Assembly (NCBI GenBank): GCA_038049695.1
Contig: CP142460.1
Span: 40,656,501 to 40,720,500, forward strand
Direction of reading: 5' to 3'
DNA length: 64,000 nt
DNA from: Cinnamomum chago
Taxonomy: Eukaryota; Streptophyta; Magnoliopsida; Laurales; Lauraceae
Positions 1 to 11,578 of this stretch are shown piece by piece. The first letter of the stretch is position 1. Each line of letters starts with the position of its first letter. Below the pieces are notes generated by a model, which was not told the origin of the DNA, did not search any database, and was given only the letters and a program-made list of their open reading frames with translations. A program made the translations under genes and the position numbers.

Positions 1-183
1 GTTGACAAGGTTCCCAAGGTTATTTTTGACTGAAATTTTTGCGTTTCAAAGTCCTATTAATGTACTTTAAATCTGCTATTTTTCGGACCGAAACATTCAC
101 GTTTACCTGGTTTTTAAATCGCGCACTTTTATAACACAGTTGGGTCAATTCTGCTGAAACTGTGCGGGATTTTTCACTATTCA
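1..183. other. Flank of the first solo LTR, unassigned
   Basis: No coding signal or recognised repeat. The last five bases (ATTCA, 179-183) are repeated at 4062-4066, so this stretch and the DNA from 4067 onward were contiguous before the LTR between them inserted. Confidence 0.5.
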
Positions 184-678
184 TGTGAGAACCAGACCCC
201 TAATTTCCTGGATTAGTGTTGTTTTATTTATGGATTAGTTTCTTTAAGTGGGATTAGTGTTTGTTTGGTTGAGTTTGTGAGCTAGAATGGTTTTTCTCTA
301 GTTTTGGGAAATTTTGAGTGCCTTTGTAATCGTGGGACCCTTTGGGGGTTCTTTTAGTGACTTTGCGCGTGATTGGGAGATTATTCAAAATTTATGATAA
401 TTCTTGTTTTAGCCTCATTTGACTTAATTTGTTAATCTCTACAACTTTCATGTTCACTCCGTACCCATTCGAAGCTCCGAAAATCAGTTTTTCCAGTCCT
501 GGGGGCAAAAATTGGTCTTTTCACATTGAATCTAGATCCAAATTTCAAGATCCCAGAACCATGCCAAAATTATACTTTTTGAAAACTAGATTTTATGAGA
601 AGCATTTTTCTCTTCTTCGTTGATCTCATCCGAGGCCCACAAATTGATGTTTTACCCTTGACAAGTTTTAAATGTGGT

Positions 679-705
679 GGGGCCCACACCCACCCATTAT
701 AAAAG
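679..705 (+). promoter_or_regulatory. LTR core promoter: GGGCCCAC element and TATA box
   Basis: GGGGCCCACA (679-688) lies a few bases upstream of TATAAAAG (698-705). The same arrangement, a GGGYCCCAC-like box just before a TATA-like box, recurs in related LTRs near 12065-12091, on the minus strand near 26475-26505, and on the minus strand near 61215-61245. Conservation across copies supports a U3 promoter. Use as a promoter is inferred. Confidence 0.45.
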
Positions 706-1716
706 ATGACTCTCCCCTCTTCTCCCTCATTTGTTACAGCCCAAAAGGGGAGCTCTGCAACTGAGCTTCCCCTCCCTTTTCTTCTTGTTTTCTCCTCCCC
801 ATTCATTTGGAAACCCAACCATGCCATCTTCTTCCCCATCTCTCTAGCTTCCCATGGATGCTATTTTTGTACAAAACCAAGGTGGGCAGCCCCTATTTCA
901 AGCTTCTTCTTGTTGATTGATGACCCTAGAGGTAAAGACTCCTTCCCATTTTCCTTTTATGTGCAATGAGACATCCCCTTAAGTTCTATTTCCTAGTTTG
1001 GTTTGAGCCCATTCCTTGTCTTTCTTGATTTGCCATTTTGGGGTTCTTAATGGGTTTGTTTTTGGGGGTTTTTGGTTATGCTTGTAGGTGTTTCTTGAGA
1101 ATGTTTGGAGAGCTTGATTGGCTAATTGGAACCCAAGGCAAGTGGATGAATGGATGATTTGAATGTCATCAAGTTTTATGAGAAAATCCTAAATTTTATT
1201 ACTTGTTCTTGGTAATTTGATATATGTTTTCACATATGCTTCTTGCCACATTTCTATTGATTTCGAAAATGCATATTAATGGGTTTTTCTCTCTTGTTAA
1301 ATCTCTTGGAAATGTATGCATTTCATTTGGTCAAAGTTTGTTCATATGGTTTTATAAGGAATGGGGTTGGTTTTGCCATTCATATTTATGTTTATTAGCT
1401 TGCATTGATTTGAAATAGATGCTCATTTAAAGAGTTTTGCTAAATCATCTATTGTTATGGAAATGTGATCAATAGTGTTTATTTTATCTCTTGATTATGG
1501 TTCAAATGAACCTTTGTGTATGTTGGGGACACTTCTCTTTGTTTGGTGTTGAATGTGAAGAAGAAGGTGTTTAGATTCAATGTTCATTGGAGTTTTGATG
1601 AGGGTTTTTAAGTGATTGTTGAAGAAATTTAATGGTTGTTATTGGGAGGCAAGGAGGCCTTTTTTGTTGCAAGAGGAATGTCTTGGAGAAGGAGAGAAAA
1701 AGAGAAGGACCCAGCC

Positions 1717-1975
1717 CACTGCAGAATAGAACCTGGGTTCTGTTCCGCAGTGTACGTGGTCGACCCCACGGGGGCTCGGTCGACCGGCGACACAGGGTCA
1801 GGCTCCCTAGGAGCCTGACCAAAACACTATTGACCATTTCAGATACAACTCCCGGTCGACCGGCCATGGGCTCGGTCGACCGGGCACACAGGGACCAGGT
1901 TGACCTGACTTTCTCAGGTCGACCGGGGCTGCTGTGTCCGGGGTTGACCGGGCCTTGACCAGGTCGACCGGGCCA
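1717..1975. repeat. GGTCGACC hairpin cassette in Tekay LTR
   Basis: GC-rich island in an AT-rich LTR. It contains six exact GGTCGACC octamers. A near-perfect hairpin spans 1717-1752 (17-bp arms, 2 mismatches, 2-nt loop). A perfect 11-bp hairpin with a 3-nt loop spans 1796-1820 (arms GGTCAGGCTCC and GGAGCCTGACC). The island is open in several frames on both strands only because the palindromes read as repeats of Arg-Ser-Thr-Gly or Val-Asp-Arg-Pro; I do not regard it as protein-coding. Confidence 0.75.
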
Positions 1976-4066
1976 ACTGAGAGATCCTTGCTGGAAGGGA
2001 TTTTACCCTGTTTTTGGATGGGCTTAGGTGGGACTTTGGCTACCCTTTTTGGACCCATTAGACTATATGTGAGGATGTCTTGAGCCGACGTTCTTCACTG
2101 TTAGTTCGGTTGCATCGAAATCCAATCTGATTCAATCTTGAATGGTATGGGACAACGCGATATCCTCCTTATATCTACACGTGAAGTCTATTTCCTTGGG
2201 TATCGCGAATTCTATCCCTTTCGGTGACTGAGTATGTTGTTCGATGCTTCAGGATTAACATCATACTTAGGATGGACTGTTTATAGTTTTGATTTTTAAT
2301 CGTACCGTCTAGTACAATCTATAAGCTCACTTTAAAGTTTTGAAAATCGTAAAGTGCATAAGGAGCCCGGAATGTCTTCAAACTCAAGGAGTACCAAGTC
2401 ATTATTATAATCGACATACGAGACCCCTATTCACCTTAAATAAATCTTGAAACCAATATTTTACCCGAAACTGTAATAGTTCATTGTATCCCCTCATTTC
2501 CAAGATTTACATTACACGACTTGTTTTCCCGAAAGCATTGAAGTTACACTAGTAACAGTTACTTGTCCCGAAATGTGTTGCACCACATGAAATGGAAATT
2601 ATTCATTGAACATACTTGCCCCGCATGTTCATTTACTTGCACTTGATTTACTTGTTCATGTCTCGATTTGTTAATTGACCTATGAGTCGACATCACTAAA
2701 CTTGGATAAACTTGTCGGTTTGATCCACCGACTTGGAGATCCCCCCTCCCGTCCCGCCAGCTGCAGTTTGGATCCAGATGCCTGGTTTATTACCGTGGTC
2801 CCGTCCCGATACCCGGTTCGCTACCGTGGTCCCGCCCCGTATATTTATATTGTATATATATTTTTTCATTGAATCTCCTCACCTTATGTGACTGAGACCA
2901 ACGTCCCGTTATACTCTTGTCACTTTGGTGATAGAGGATTTAGCTTTGTGTGATTGCCATCTTGCTAGTTCCCGATTCCTTAGATACCCTACATGTTTTA
3001 TATTGCTTATTTATTTTCTGGTAAATGATTCATTTCTTTTATGAAAGCTATTATTTAAACAGGTGTTAAGATTTCCAAGGTAGATTCAGTTATTGTTATA
3101 TTGTTTCCCGTTCATTGTACACACACATGTTTTAAAATGAATGCCCGATTTGTTAAATATCCGTGCTTTTACATATGTTTCAAATGGACATTTGTTTTGC
3201 CATATTTCTATGGTTACACATGCTTTAAATGAATACTCGGTTTGTCGAATATTCATGATTTTACATATGTTTCAAATGAACGTTTGTTTTGCCAGACCTC
3301 TATATTTACACATGTTTTAAATGAACACTCGATTGTCAAATATCTATGCTTTTATAGATGATGTAAATGAACATATGTTTTGTTAGATCTCCATGTTTAA
3401 CTCATGCTTTAAACGAATACATGTTTTGTCAGAGATCCACGATTTCCCACCCGTTTAATTATATGCAGCATTTGATCAAATAGCATGATTTATCATATGT
3501 TTTATTCTTCAGTATATTTATTATCTTTTCATCCACCTGCCAGACCGTCGTTTCTGACCCACTACTTTTGGTACTCAGGTCCAGACTTCTTCGTCCCGAG
3601 ATGAGTGCTTTTGTTGGCTGTGGAGCCATGTTTTGCAGGTTGTTTTGTCGGCTATGTCATGTAGACATTGAGCTTGACATCGGAGTTGCATCGCATATGG
3701 GTAGTGGTTATTAACTTGTTATTGTATGGCTTTTATTAGCCTTTTCTTGGGACTCTTAATTAATGTACATTGATAATTGTAACCTGAACATATATGGGAA
3801 TGTAATATCCTGTTACTGTCAGCTCTGTATTTCGTTGTGATGGTTTACTCCAGTCAGATATGGTTCTCAATATAATAGCTATATGCTAGAGGTTGAGTGC
3901 ATCGCGGAATCCGATGGCCACGGACTCCGGGTCGCAATGCCACTAAAGCTTCCACAAAATATTCAGAATGTGTTGTCTTCATACACGCGGATCTTGGGAG
4001 AAAAATATAATTATCCTTAATCACATTCGCGCCCCCGAGGTCCTGATTTGGGGGCGTAACAATTCA

Positions 4067-4739
4067 CATACTAGGTCCGAATTTAGTCTTTCTAATCAGT
4101 TGATAATCTTGTGATCTCAGCAACAAAAACTTTGTTCTAATGCAATTTCTAAATATGAAGTATGTATAAAGACACTTTCCAACCATATATTATGCAAGTA
4201 ACAAAAATAGTAAGTTTCTGCTAGACATAGAAAGATGTAAGTTGGGTTTTTTTTTTATCTAAAATTTGTAAATAGAAAAAATAATCAGAATATTAACTTA
4301 AAATAAAAATAAAAGGGTGGAAAAATAAAAAATCGGAAAAGATGTACCAAAAATCTAGAAACTAGACGATCCTACAAGTATTGACAATGCGATAATGATG
4401 TCCTTTCTTCTAGAGTAGGAAAAATTTATGCAAGTGATTACTTGTTGTCTCTCGACTTTTGATCCTTTTATTTTATTTTAAAAAACCTAGATCTAATCAT
4501 TTGAAATAATTGGCTCCAATCAAAACACATAAAAGAACCAGAATGAGAAAATTAACACATTTACATAGAGAACACGCAAAATCAATCCAAGTAGTATCTT
4601 TATTCCTTGATCTTGAAGTACAAAAAATTAAGATTCTTCCAAAAAATTAAGATTCTTCTCTCTTCATGACTCTCTCAACATGATCTCTCAATCTATGTCT
4701 TAAGAATTAGAATGGAGAAGAAGAAGAAGAAGAAGAGAC
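4067..4739. other. AT-rich spacer
   Basis: Very AT-rich with no coding potential or recognised element. It resumes the target sequence of the first solo LTR and ends in a short GAA microsatellite (about 4713-4735) at the edge of the MITE. Confidence 0.4.
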
Positions 4740-4742
4740 TTA

Positions 4743-5267
4743 GGGCATGTTTGTGTAACACTTTTCCGTGGAAAAGTTTACGGTTTTCCGCGGAAAACCC
4801 ATTTTTCCGGCGTTTGGTGCGGAACAATTCCGCGGAAATGTTTTCCTGCCTCGTCAGCATTTTCCTTGATAATTGTGGAAATGGGTTTCCTATGGGAGGG
4901 TATGGGAAATGGTTTTCCGCGGAAAACTTCTCCATCTTTTCCTCACTTTTGTCCATTTCAACCCAAAAACCCTATAACTCTTTCATTTTTTTATATAAAT
5001 TATTATTTAATGTTAAATAAATAATATACATGTTATGTTATTTTTTTCAAAAAATTATATCACCAAATAAGAAATTTTGATTTTCTATAAGGAATCCACA
5101 GCCGCACCAAACAACATCTGCACCAATTCAATGAGGAAACTCTTTTTGCACCAAACATGGATTTCTAAATTCTACGGAAATTATTTTCCGAGGTTTTCAT
5201 TTCTATGGAAAATGCTGACGTGGCAATTTCCTCTTTCCGCGGAAAGGGTGTGTACACAAACGTGCCC
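4743..5267. mobile_element. MITE, PIF/Harbinger (Tourist)-like
   Basis: 525-bp element flanked by the trinucleotide TTA on both sides (4740-4742 and 5268-5270). Its termini are imperfect inverted repeats: GGGCATGTTTGTGTAACAC at the left, and the reverse complement GGGCACGTTTGTGTACACA at the right. A 3-bp TTA/TAA duplication and GGGC termini fit the Tourist class. Inside, the palindrome TTCCGCGGAA recurs near 4785, 4830, 4916 and 5235, so the whole element can fold on itself. It encodes no protein and would depend on a transposase elsewhere. An hAT-type MITE is less likely because no 8-bp duplication is seen. Confidence 0.7.
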
Positions 5268-5270
5268 TTA

Positions 5271-6359
5271 GAGAGAAAGGGTGGATGGGAGTGGAGAGGG
5301 AGAGAAAACTTCCAAGATTTTCAACTACCAGGCCCTTGGACGTCCAGGCCCTTTGGCTGAATCCTTTTTATAATTTTTCATGTTCCTTTGTTTGGTAACA
5401 CTCCTTTTCGATCTTGACTTGAACTCCAAGCAATCCTCCTACCTTGGCAACTTTAATTGATTTCTTGCTAATGATAAAATCTTGTGGTCCAATTCTTTCC
5501 ATCTTTGGATTCCTCAAAAGATCTTTAAGATTGCACATGAGAAGGATTCCAAAAAAAAAATCAGATTGTGTGCCAAATTTGTGCTCCCATATGTGGGACA
5601 TCCAAGGCTTGTGGACCCCACTAGTGGACGTCCAACACAACTTGGGTTTCTCCTCTTGTTTCTTGCTTCTTGATTTTACTTCCTTCTTAATCTTTATCTC
5701 CTTCTTGGATTAGATTTCTTCTTCCACAAGTTTGACTCTTCTAAGCTTCTTTTGATCTTCTTTCCATTCTTGATCAAATCACTTTCTTGAATGTGAATCA
5801 CAATTTTTTTGCAACACATAGAAAGAATAATTTCTCAAAATCTTGGAAACTTGCATGCTAACAAAGTGGGGCTCCTCCTTGGGCGTGTAGTGTGGTCCCT
5901 ACTCAATTTCTTTTCAATGCGGGTCCCATTTCTTGTTTTCTCCTACAAATAGAAAGAGATAAATTTAACATTAATTATATGTAAGAAAATAATTATGAAC
6001 CATGTATGAGACCCTACATGCCTAGTGATGCACCTAAATGACCAACTTTCCAAAAATAGCACATGGTGCCAAAAATAGCAAGATATGCATTGATGAAACC
6101 AAAACCCTAATTTTGGGTTGATAAATGAGGTGAGAAAAACTTAATTTCACAAATATTGTGCACTTCAATGAACTTTGACCATGTTTCCAAAAATAACCTC
6201 AAATGCATGTAATCATGAAATTAAGTACAATTTTATGCAATTAAACGTAATTAGGTCCACAAATGCTAATGAAATGATGACCTAATGACCTAGTTTTGTT
6301 GACTTATCAGTGATGCCATATAATACTATACACATATAATATCTAAAAGTAACTAGGGT
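5271..6359. other. Unassigned spacer
   Basis: No convincing gene. A 90-codon minus-strand frame at 5368-5640 has no recognisable domain. GGACGTCC palindromes sit at about 5338 and 5624; the same octamer occurs downstream of the TATA-like box in the copia LTRs near 32176, 46974 and 54165. It may be the decayed remains of an LTR element, but I cannot name one. Confidence 0.3.
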
Positions 6360-6590
6360 GGAAGCAATTGAAAATATCAAAGGGAAAGAAGGTTTCTCAA
6401 TTAATTTTATAAAAGATTCTCTTAGAATTATTTCGTCTTCGGTTACCTATGTCAATCTTAAGCTTCAACAAATGGACGTCAAAACAATACTTTCTAATAG
6501 ATGATTGGACTGAAGGTTTTGAATCAAAAGGTGATAAAAGTCAAGAAATCAAATAACACTTTTCGAGATAAAAATCTAACATGAACTTGT
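6360..6590 (+). mobile_element. Relic of copia reverse transcriptase
   Basis: A short plus-strand stretch translates to a segment containing DSLRI and LKLQQMDVKT, the conserved RT-core motif of plant Ty1/copia polyproteins. It is an old, broken fragment with no LTR or neighbouring domain in the same orientation, so the lineage cannot be given. Confidence 0.5.
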
Positions 6591-6620
6591 TTAAACGTTT
6601 TGAATATAAGTCCATAAAAA

Positions 6621-6889
6621 TGAAAGGATTTTATGATCCGAACACACAAAGAAGCATTATATTGATAGTATATTTATAGTACACTTTTGAAGATCTGTAA
6701 GACCCTATGATCCTACATAACAGGAATGTGTACAGAGAGATCCTACAAATTAGGGATTTTACATGACTGAAATTGATATAAGGAGATCATCCAACCAAAG
6801 AAGAGAGATGTAGGATATCATTATCTATCGTCATTGGAAGTTTCATAAGTTAAGTGGGCCATAGTCATTGTGTGATGGGTTGGCTAATA
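6621..6889 (-). repeat. 3' LTR of the Ale-like copia element
   Basis: About 270 bp. On the minus strand it begins after a purine tract (CTTGCGGGGGA) and ends in CCTTTCA. It holds a plausible polyadenylation-rich region. Its outer end abuts an A-rich run, so a target duplication cannot be confirmed. Confidence 0.45.
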
Positions 6890-7560
6890 GTCCCCCGCAA
6901 GCTGAACGACCGATCAGTGAGGTAAAGCTTGTTCTTTAACAATGTAAGTCTTGTTGTGCTTAGTCCTTTCGTAAAAATGTTTGCCAATTGATCCATTGAA
7001 CTGACATAGCGGACTTGAATGTCACCTCGAAGAACTCTCTCTAATAAAATGATAATCAACATCGATGTGCTTGGTGCGAGCATGATAAACTGGATTAGAC
7101 GCCAAGGCAATAATGTTAATGTTATCACAATAAATTATGGGAGGAATTTTAAGGCAAATTCCTAAATCTTTGATCAACATGCGGATCAAAAATAGTTCTG
7201 CAGCAGTAAGTGCTAGTGTTCGGTACTCAGATTCTGTACTTGACCTGGAAACCGTCGGTTGCTTTTTGGCATTCCATGATATGAGATTAGGTCCAATGAA
7301 TATGGAATAGCCAGAGGTGGATCGTCTATCATTTGGGTCTCCATCCCAATCTACATCAGAATATACAGTGAGTGCAAATGTGCCTTTACGAAAGTGTAAT
7401 CCATGTGTAATTGTCCCCTTGAGGAATAAAGAATTCTTTTAATCGCCACCCAATCAGTTGAACGCGGATTATGCATAAAATGACAAAACCAGGTTTACCG
7501 CAAAGGTGATGTCTGGCCTAGTCAATGTTGTTGACACATTAAAAATCCATCTGCCTGTAC
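6621..7560 (-). mobile_element. 3' end of an Ale-like Ty1/copia element
   Basis: Minus strand. A short LTR (about 6621-6889) follows the end of a copia polyprotein. Recognisable translated blocks include LTRPDITFAVN (near 7510-7550), DPNDRRSTSGYSIF, VSRSSTESEYR (RNase H) and RGDIQVRYVSSMDQLANIF (6865-7128). These are the standard C-terminal copia blocks, and the short LTR and wording suit the Ale/Retrofit group. The element is an old, broken fossil. The upstream RT part continues at 10185-10395, beyond a 2.6-kb insertion. Confidence 0.7.
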
Positions 7561-7603
7561 ATAACCTACTTCAAGGAAAAATACTCATTTTTTCATAAGA
7601 AAA

Positions 7604-8563
7604 TGATGACTTTGAGATTTGGCCGGCCACAGCAAGGGAATTCCCTAACGGCTGCTATCTATAAGGTCTATTGGCTGTGGCAATCTCTAGCACACCGGTC
7701 ACTCAAAACAATGAAGCAGCTGCTAGTCTCCAGACAAGAAATGCCACTGGACGTCATGTACACTGGCCGCTGCGTTTCTTCTCTCTCGGCTACCTGACGC
7801 CCATGATCTCCCACGAACTGGCCAGTTTCTTCTTCTCATGGCCGTTGAACCTACAAAAGGGGACATGTAATGTCTCCCATTGAAGACAGTTTTGAAACCA
7901 CCTCCACTCCTCCATGATTTCCAGCAGTTACGGCTCCTCAAGGGCTATAAAAGGAAGGGAGAGCGTCAAACCCCACCCACCGCGATCCAACGCAAAAAGG
8001 CCTAAAAATTCTACCATTTTTAAAACTCTCTCCTCCTTCATTAAAAAAAGGTGAGAATCAAGTGGTAGTGGAGGCTTCTCCTTGGACTTGGGTGACAACT
8101 TCCGAAAGGTAGCCTTTGTTCCTCTCACCATGGAGGAAGGACAGAGATTGTCTATGCCGTTTTGAAGCAGACCTCTCTGATTAATCATTTTTCCTAAATA
8201 ATGGTGATGAACTACAAAGACTGATAGAAGAAGCTAAATTGCAGGCTTCTCCAATTCTATCTCCCGCAAACTCTTGAAGATAGCAGACTCCGTTCCTCTC
8301 CCTTCAATGTGTATTTCCATTGTTTTGATCTCCTAAGCCTGACGAGGGGGTTGTATAAAAAACTGTAAACAACCTGCACTCAGAAGGTAAAGCAATGAAG
8401 AACCCATGTAAACAAAAGTGGAGATGACTCCTCTTGTGCGAGCAAACATACGCGCGAGTTGTCTTCACATCTTTCTGTAACGTTCAAATGATGAAATAAA
8501 AGAAGTTTCTACATCAGAGCCTTTGTTTTACCCTTTCATCCCTTTTCTCTTTTGGGCGAAACA
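7604..8563 (+). repeat. Gypsy-type LTR inside the interrupted copia element
   Basis: Inferred LTR of about 960 bp, right end best supported. It ends GGGCGAAACA and is followed five bases later by TTGGCTCCGTCTGTGAGAA, close to the primer-binding sequence TTGGCGCCGTCTGTGGG used by many plant gypsy elements. A TATA box (7946-7953) and a late AATAAA-like signal near 8495 fit U3-R-U5 order. The left boundary is a guess. No second LTR is in the window. Confidence 0.5.
7946..7953 (+). promoter_or_regulatory. TATA box of the gypsy-type LTR
   Basis: TATAAAAG in a locally GC-richer context, about 340 bp into the inferred LTR, upstream of the polyadenylation-like signal and primer-binding site. Confidence 0.4.
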
Positions 8564-8567
8564 GAAG

Positions 8568-8588
8568 ATTGGCTCCGTCTGTGAGAAT
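8568..8588 (+). other. Primer-binding site-like sequence
   Basis: Starts TTGGCTCCGTCTGTGAG. It differs slightly from the gypsy primer-binding consensus TTGGCGCCGTCTGTGGG and sits immediately after the LTR end, which sets the orientation of this element as plus. Confidence 0.5.
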
Positions 8589-9759
8589 CATTACACGCTA
8601 TCAGTAATGCTTTGTTGATCGAAATACTTGAGAAGAGCTTGAAGAGAGTCCCTCAGTTGCTGCTGTTCTAAACAAAAGAAAGAAAACAAGCAAAGAGTTC
8701 CTCAGTTGCTGCTGTTCTAAAAGATAGAGAGAGAGAGGAGAGAAGAATAGATTAGAGGAAAAAGCTGACAGAGACGAATTGGAGAAGATGCACGGCGCCC
8801 AAAGGCCAATGCAGAAAGAACACGACAACGATAGAAATTAGTGTCGACCGATCATTCTTGCTCCACTGCACACATTTGTCAGGCAGCCAATGCAGATGGG
8901 ACACGACGACCATAAAACTATGGAGTCAGCCGTCCATCCACGCCCTGCTGTGTGTCCAGCAACTGTTATGATCGATAGCCTGTTATGACCGGCCAATGTC
9001 TATAAAGTTATTACATCATAAAGTGGCCACAACGATTGACTAAGTCATGCAGCTGGTGGATTGTACACTTAAGACATCAAATGCTATACGACCATGAGGT
9101 GCAAAGCTAGCACGGTAAGCTTGGAGTGCTTGACACTCAACGGCCAATGCCAGTAGCCTTCATCGGCCATCACCAGCAGCCTTCATCGGCTAGTCTATAG
9201 AAAAAGTGGCCGTTGGACTTTTTTTACATTTTTCTTCTCTTGGACGTTCCGTCATGAAATTCTAAGCCTTTATGCTAATTGAATGCTCATTGTACAGAAC
9301 CCAAGACTCTCCTAAATAGTACCAAATGGAGAATTGAAAAATGGTGACATGAATTAAATATGTCACAAATAATATGGCCATTAAAACTCTTCCTTATGAA
9401 GTTGTCTCTAATTATAAGTCCATATTGTTCATTCTAAAAAGTCATTTTCCTTAGGTTGGTAGTGAGCATTTACTGCCCTACTTATGGCCTACGAAACTTG
9501 ACGAGATCCTAATTAATCAGTTCATTGGTGTATGTCGATCAAAAGCCAAATACTCACCATGAATATGATTGGATTACAAATAATTTTCTCACCCTTTTTA
9601 GGGGCTATGTTTATTGTACTGGAGTGTTGCTCGTTTATCGATAGCACGTACATGAAAGCATAGAAGTAGAAGATGAAATAGATTGATATAGGATTGAGCA
9701 AACAAATATGCTCTACTATCACTCATTCATTGTTGGCCTTTTTTGCTTATGTTGCAGAT
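8589..9759. other. Leader of the gypsy-type element, then AT-rich sequence
   Basis: Non-coding. A segment with CCTCAGTTGCTGCTGTTCTAAA occurs twice (about 8651 and 8700). A related phrase, GCCAATGCAG followed by a CACGAC motif, occurs near 8808 and 8888. CTTCATCGGC repeats near 9155-9195. From about 9230 to 9700 I see only AT-rich sequence without features. Confidence 0.35.
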
Positions 9760-10170
9760 TAGTCATGAAATCTCTTGTTATCACTTTCGATGAGACCAAG
9801 GAACGCTTGTATAATGTTTCCATCCAAGAAAGCAAGACTCCTAGGGGCCAGAAAAAAGCCCGTACTGAAAATGAACTCCCAGTTCGAGTATCCGTCTTCC
9901 AATGGATGACTTTTGTGGCTCCCACTGTTAAAGCCTCTCCAATATTGGTGAAACCCTCGAAAAAGGCCACGCTATGCAGGCCATGAGTGTCAAAATACGC
10001 CCAGAATCCTTTTGGTGTTCATCTCAAAGAACACCAAAACTTGGAAAGGACTACTCCAGCTCGTCTTCGTATCGCTAAAGAAGCAAAAGGGACGAGGAGG
10101 GTGCAAGACGTGGAGAGAACCCCAACAAATAGCAAAGTCAAAACCTACAAAGGTAAAGATTTGCGCCAAA
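9760..10170 (+). mobile_element. Fragment resembling a gypsy polyprotein linker
   Basis: Plus-strand frames contain KSLVITFDETKERLYNVS and VRVSVFQWM, then ARLRIAKEAKGTRRVQDVE. Plant gypsy polyproteins of some lineages contain SVFxRL-type spacer blocks between gag and protease, and this looks like a decayed version. It fits the orientation of the LTR at 7604-8563. The assignment is weak; no catalytic domain is visible. Confidence 0.3.
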
Positions 10171-10184
10171 TGTGACATATTGAA

Positions 10185-10395
10185 GATCTCTAACAACAAC
10201 ACGGTATTCTTGAGCCTTAGAAAGCGGATCACCATCATACCGAGATAGTTTCGACCCAGTTTACACGAGTGACTTAAGGGGTTTGGCATCATGCTTATTA
10301 GTGTGATGAAGTAGATCAAACACATACTTAGTTTGGGTGAGATACATATGTGAGGGACATCTTTTGACCTCAATACCAAGAAAGTAGTGTAATTG
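10185..10395 (-). mobile_element. Copia RT fragment, other half of the split Ale-like element
   Basis: Minus-strand translation gives FLGIEVKRCPSHMYLTQ, then KYVFDLLHHTNKHDAKPL and EYRVVVRDLQY. These are the copia RT C-terminal blocks that normally precede LTRPDI by a few residues. The LTRPDI block is found at about 7540 on the same strand, so the element was split by insertion between these points. The outer end is cut by the LTR that begins at 10397. Confidence 0.7.
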
Positions 10396-10396
10396 T

Positions 10397-11578
10397 TGTG
10401 AGGCCCCACCCCTTATGGGCCCTTATTTTGATTTGAATATTATAACTACAGTATATGTTATCTAATTATGCTAATTAGCAGGGATTAGTAAGGGTAGGTA
10501 GGTATTTTCCTAGGCTCTTAGCCTATTTTCTAGGAATTAACTTCTTTTTGTACTTTATAGGTTCTATAGGGTGTCTATTGTAGTTGTAGGAGTTTCTTAG
10601 TTAGTTAGAAGCCCTAGCTAGTAATTAGAACTAATAGGAGGTGTTTCCACATGAGAATATTCCAAATGACCTAAATACCCACGTACTATCCTCTTTTTCT
10701 ACTAAACTAGGGAGGACCCTTTGGTAATTAGCCACCTAACACAAACTATATAACTAACCCATCCCACCCCAAACGAGCTCCATCCTCTCACTCTCATTTC
10801 CCTCTCTTTCTCTCTCTAGAAACCCTAGATCTAGACTCCTAGCTATAAGAGGAAGGAGATCATCTACAAGTTTCAGCTATCATCTCACCTAAGGAGCTCT
10901 TCTATCTTATAATCTTTCATCTCTCTTCAATTCAAGGTAACCTTCTTCTTCTAGTTCAATTTCCCTAGAAATCTTTCTTTCTCTGTCTAGATTTCCTTCC
11001 TTATTGCAATTCTCTTATGGTTTTGGGATTAGGATCTATAGATCTACTTAGATCTAGTTTTTGGGTTGGTTTGAGTGATTGGAAGACCCTAGAAGCTTGG
11101 ATTTCTATTTGGAAATTGAATCTCTCTATTTTCTCCTATTTTCATTGCTTTGGATTAGAGGCAAGTACAATATACTTATTTAGCATAGAAAGCATGTTTT
11201 CCTTCATATGATTATGTAATTTCAATTCAATTGATGTTTGATTGCTTAGATTTACCTTTTGAGCTTGTTTTCATGGTTTTTGACCATTGATGGATGTGAT
11301 CCTCTCATTTGGAAGATCAATGGCCCAATTGTGAATGGTTTTGATGAGGATCGAAGTGTTTTGATGTTTGTTGATGTTTCCATGATGGATGGACGATATT
11401 GGAGGTAGTTTTGATGAAAATTGTGTTGCATGTAGGAAGTTCCAGATTTATGAAATGTTTGATCCGTAGTGTACCCGGTCGACTGGCCCTGCTGGGTGTC
11501 GATAAGGTATAAAGTTACTTTAGGAAAATAACCAGGAGTTGAATTTCCCCTCAATCCCAGAAATCCAGTGTACCCGGT
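10397..11578 (+). mobile_element. Tekay-like LTR, left part
   Basis: Begins TGTGAGGCCCCACCCC, close to the TGTAAGACCCCGACCC start of the neighbouring LTR. It runs through a TATA-containing region near 10750 and enters a cassette with GTGTACCCGGTCGAC (near 11472) and GTGTACCCGGT (near 11568). The cassette resumes at 19258 with GTTGACATC, GTGTACCAGATCGAC and GTGTACTCAGTCAAC. I infer that 10397-11578 and 19258-19711 are one LTR split by the 11579-19257 block. Confidence 0.55.

Larger units (their letters stand above)
184..4061 (+). mobile_element. Tekay-like Ty3/gypsy solo LTR
   Basis: A 3.9-kb block beginning TGTGAGAACCAGACCCC and ending GGGGGCGTAACA, flanked by the perfect 5-bp duplication ATTCA (179-183 and 4062-4066). 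No internal region or second LTR is present, so it reads as a solo LTR left by LTR-LTR recombination. Family assignment is by homology seen by eye with the LTR at 59595-61731, which is attached to a chromovirus polyprotein. Shared stretches include the block around 300-620, the TATA region near 700, and the motif GGTACTCAGGTCC near 3570 (reverse-complemented near 22340). Both ends and the target duplication are intact. The Tekay label is an inference from that linkage. Confidence 0.8.

Noticed and set aside
1632-1958. Open frames rich in Arg-Ser-Thr-Gly-Arg-Pro or Val-Asp-Arg-Pro (also 1807-2058, 18712-18968, 23474-23668, 47634-47828)
   Set aside because: They coincide with GGTCGACC palindrome clusters, which stay open in several frames on both strands. 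No start context or conserved domain supports a protein.
4693-5020. Overlapping open frames on both strands
   Set aside because: They are produced by the palindromic interior of the MITE and do not resemble a transposase.
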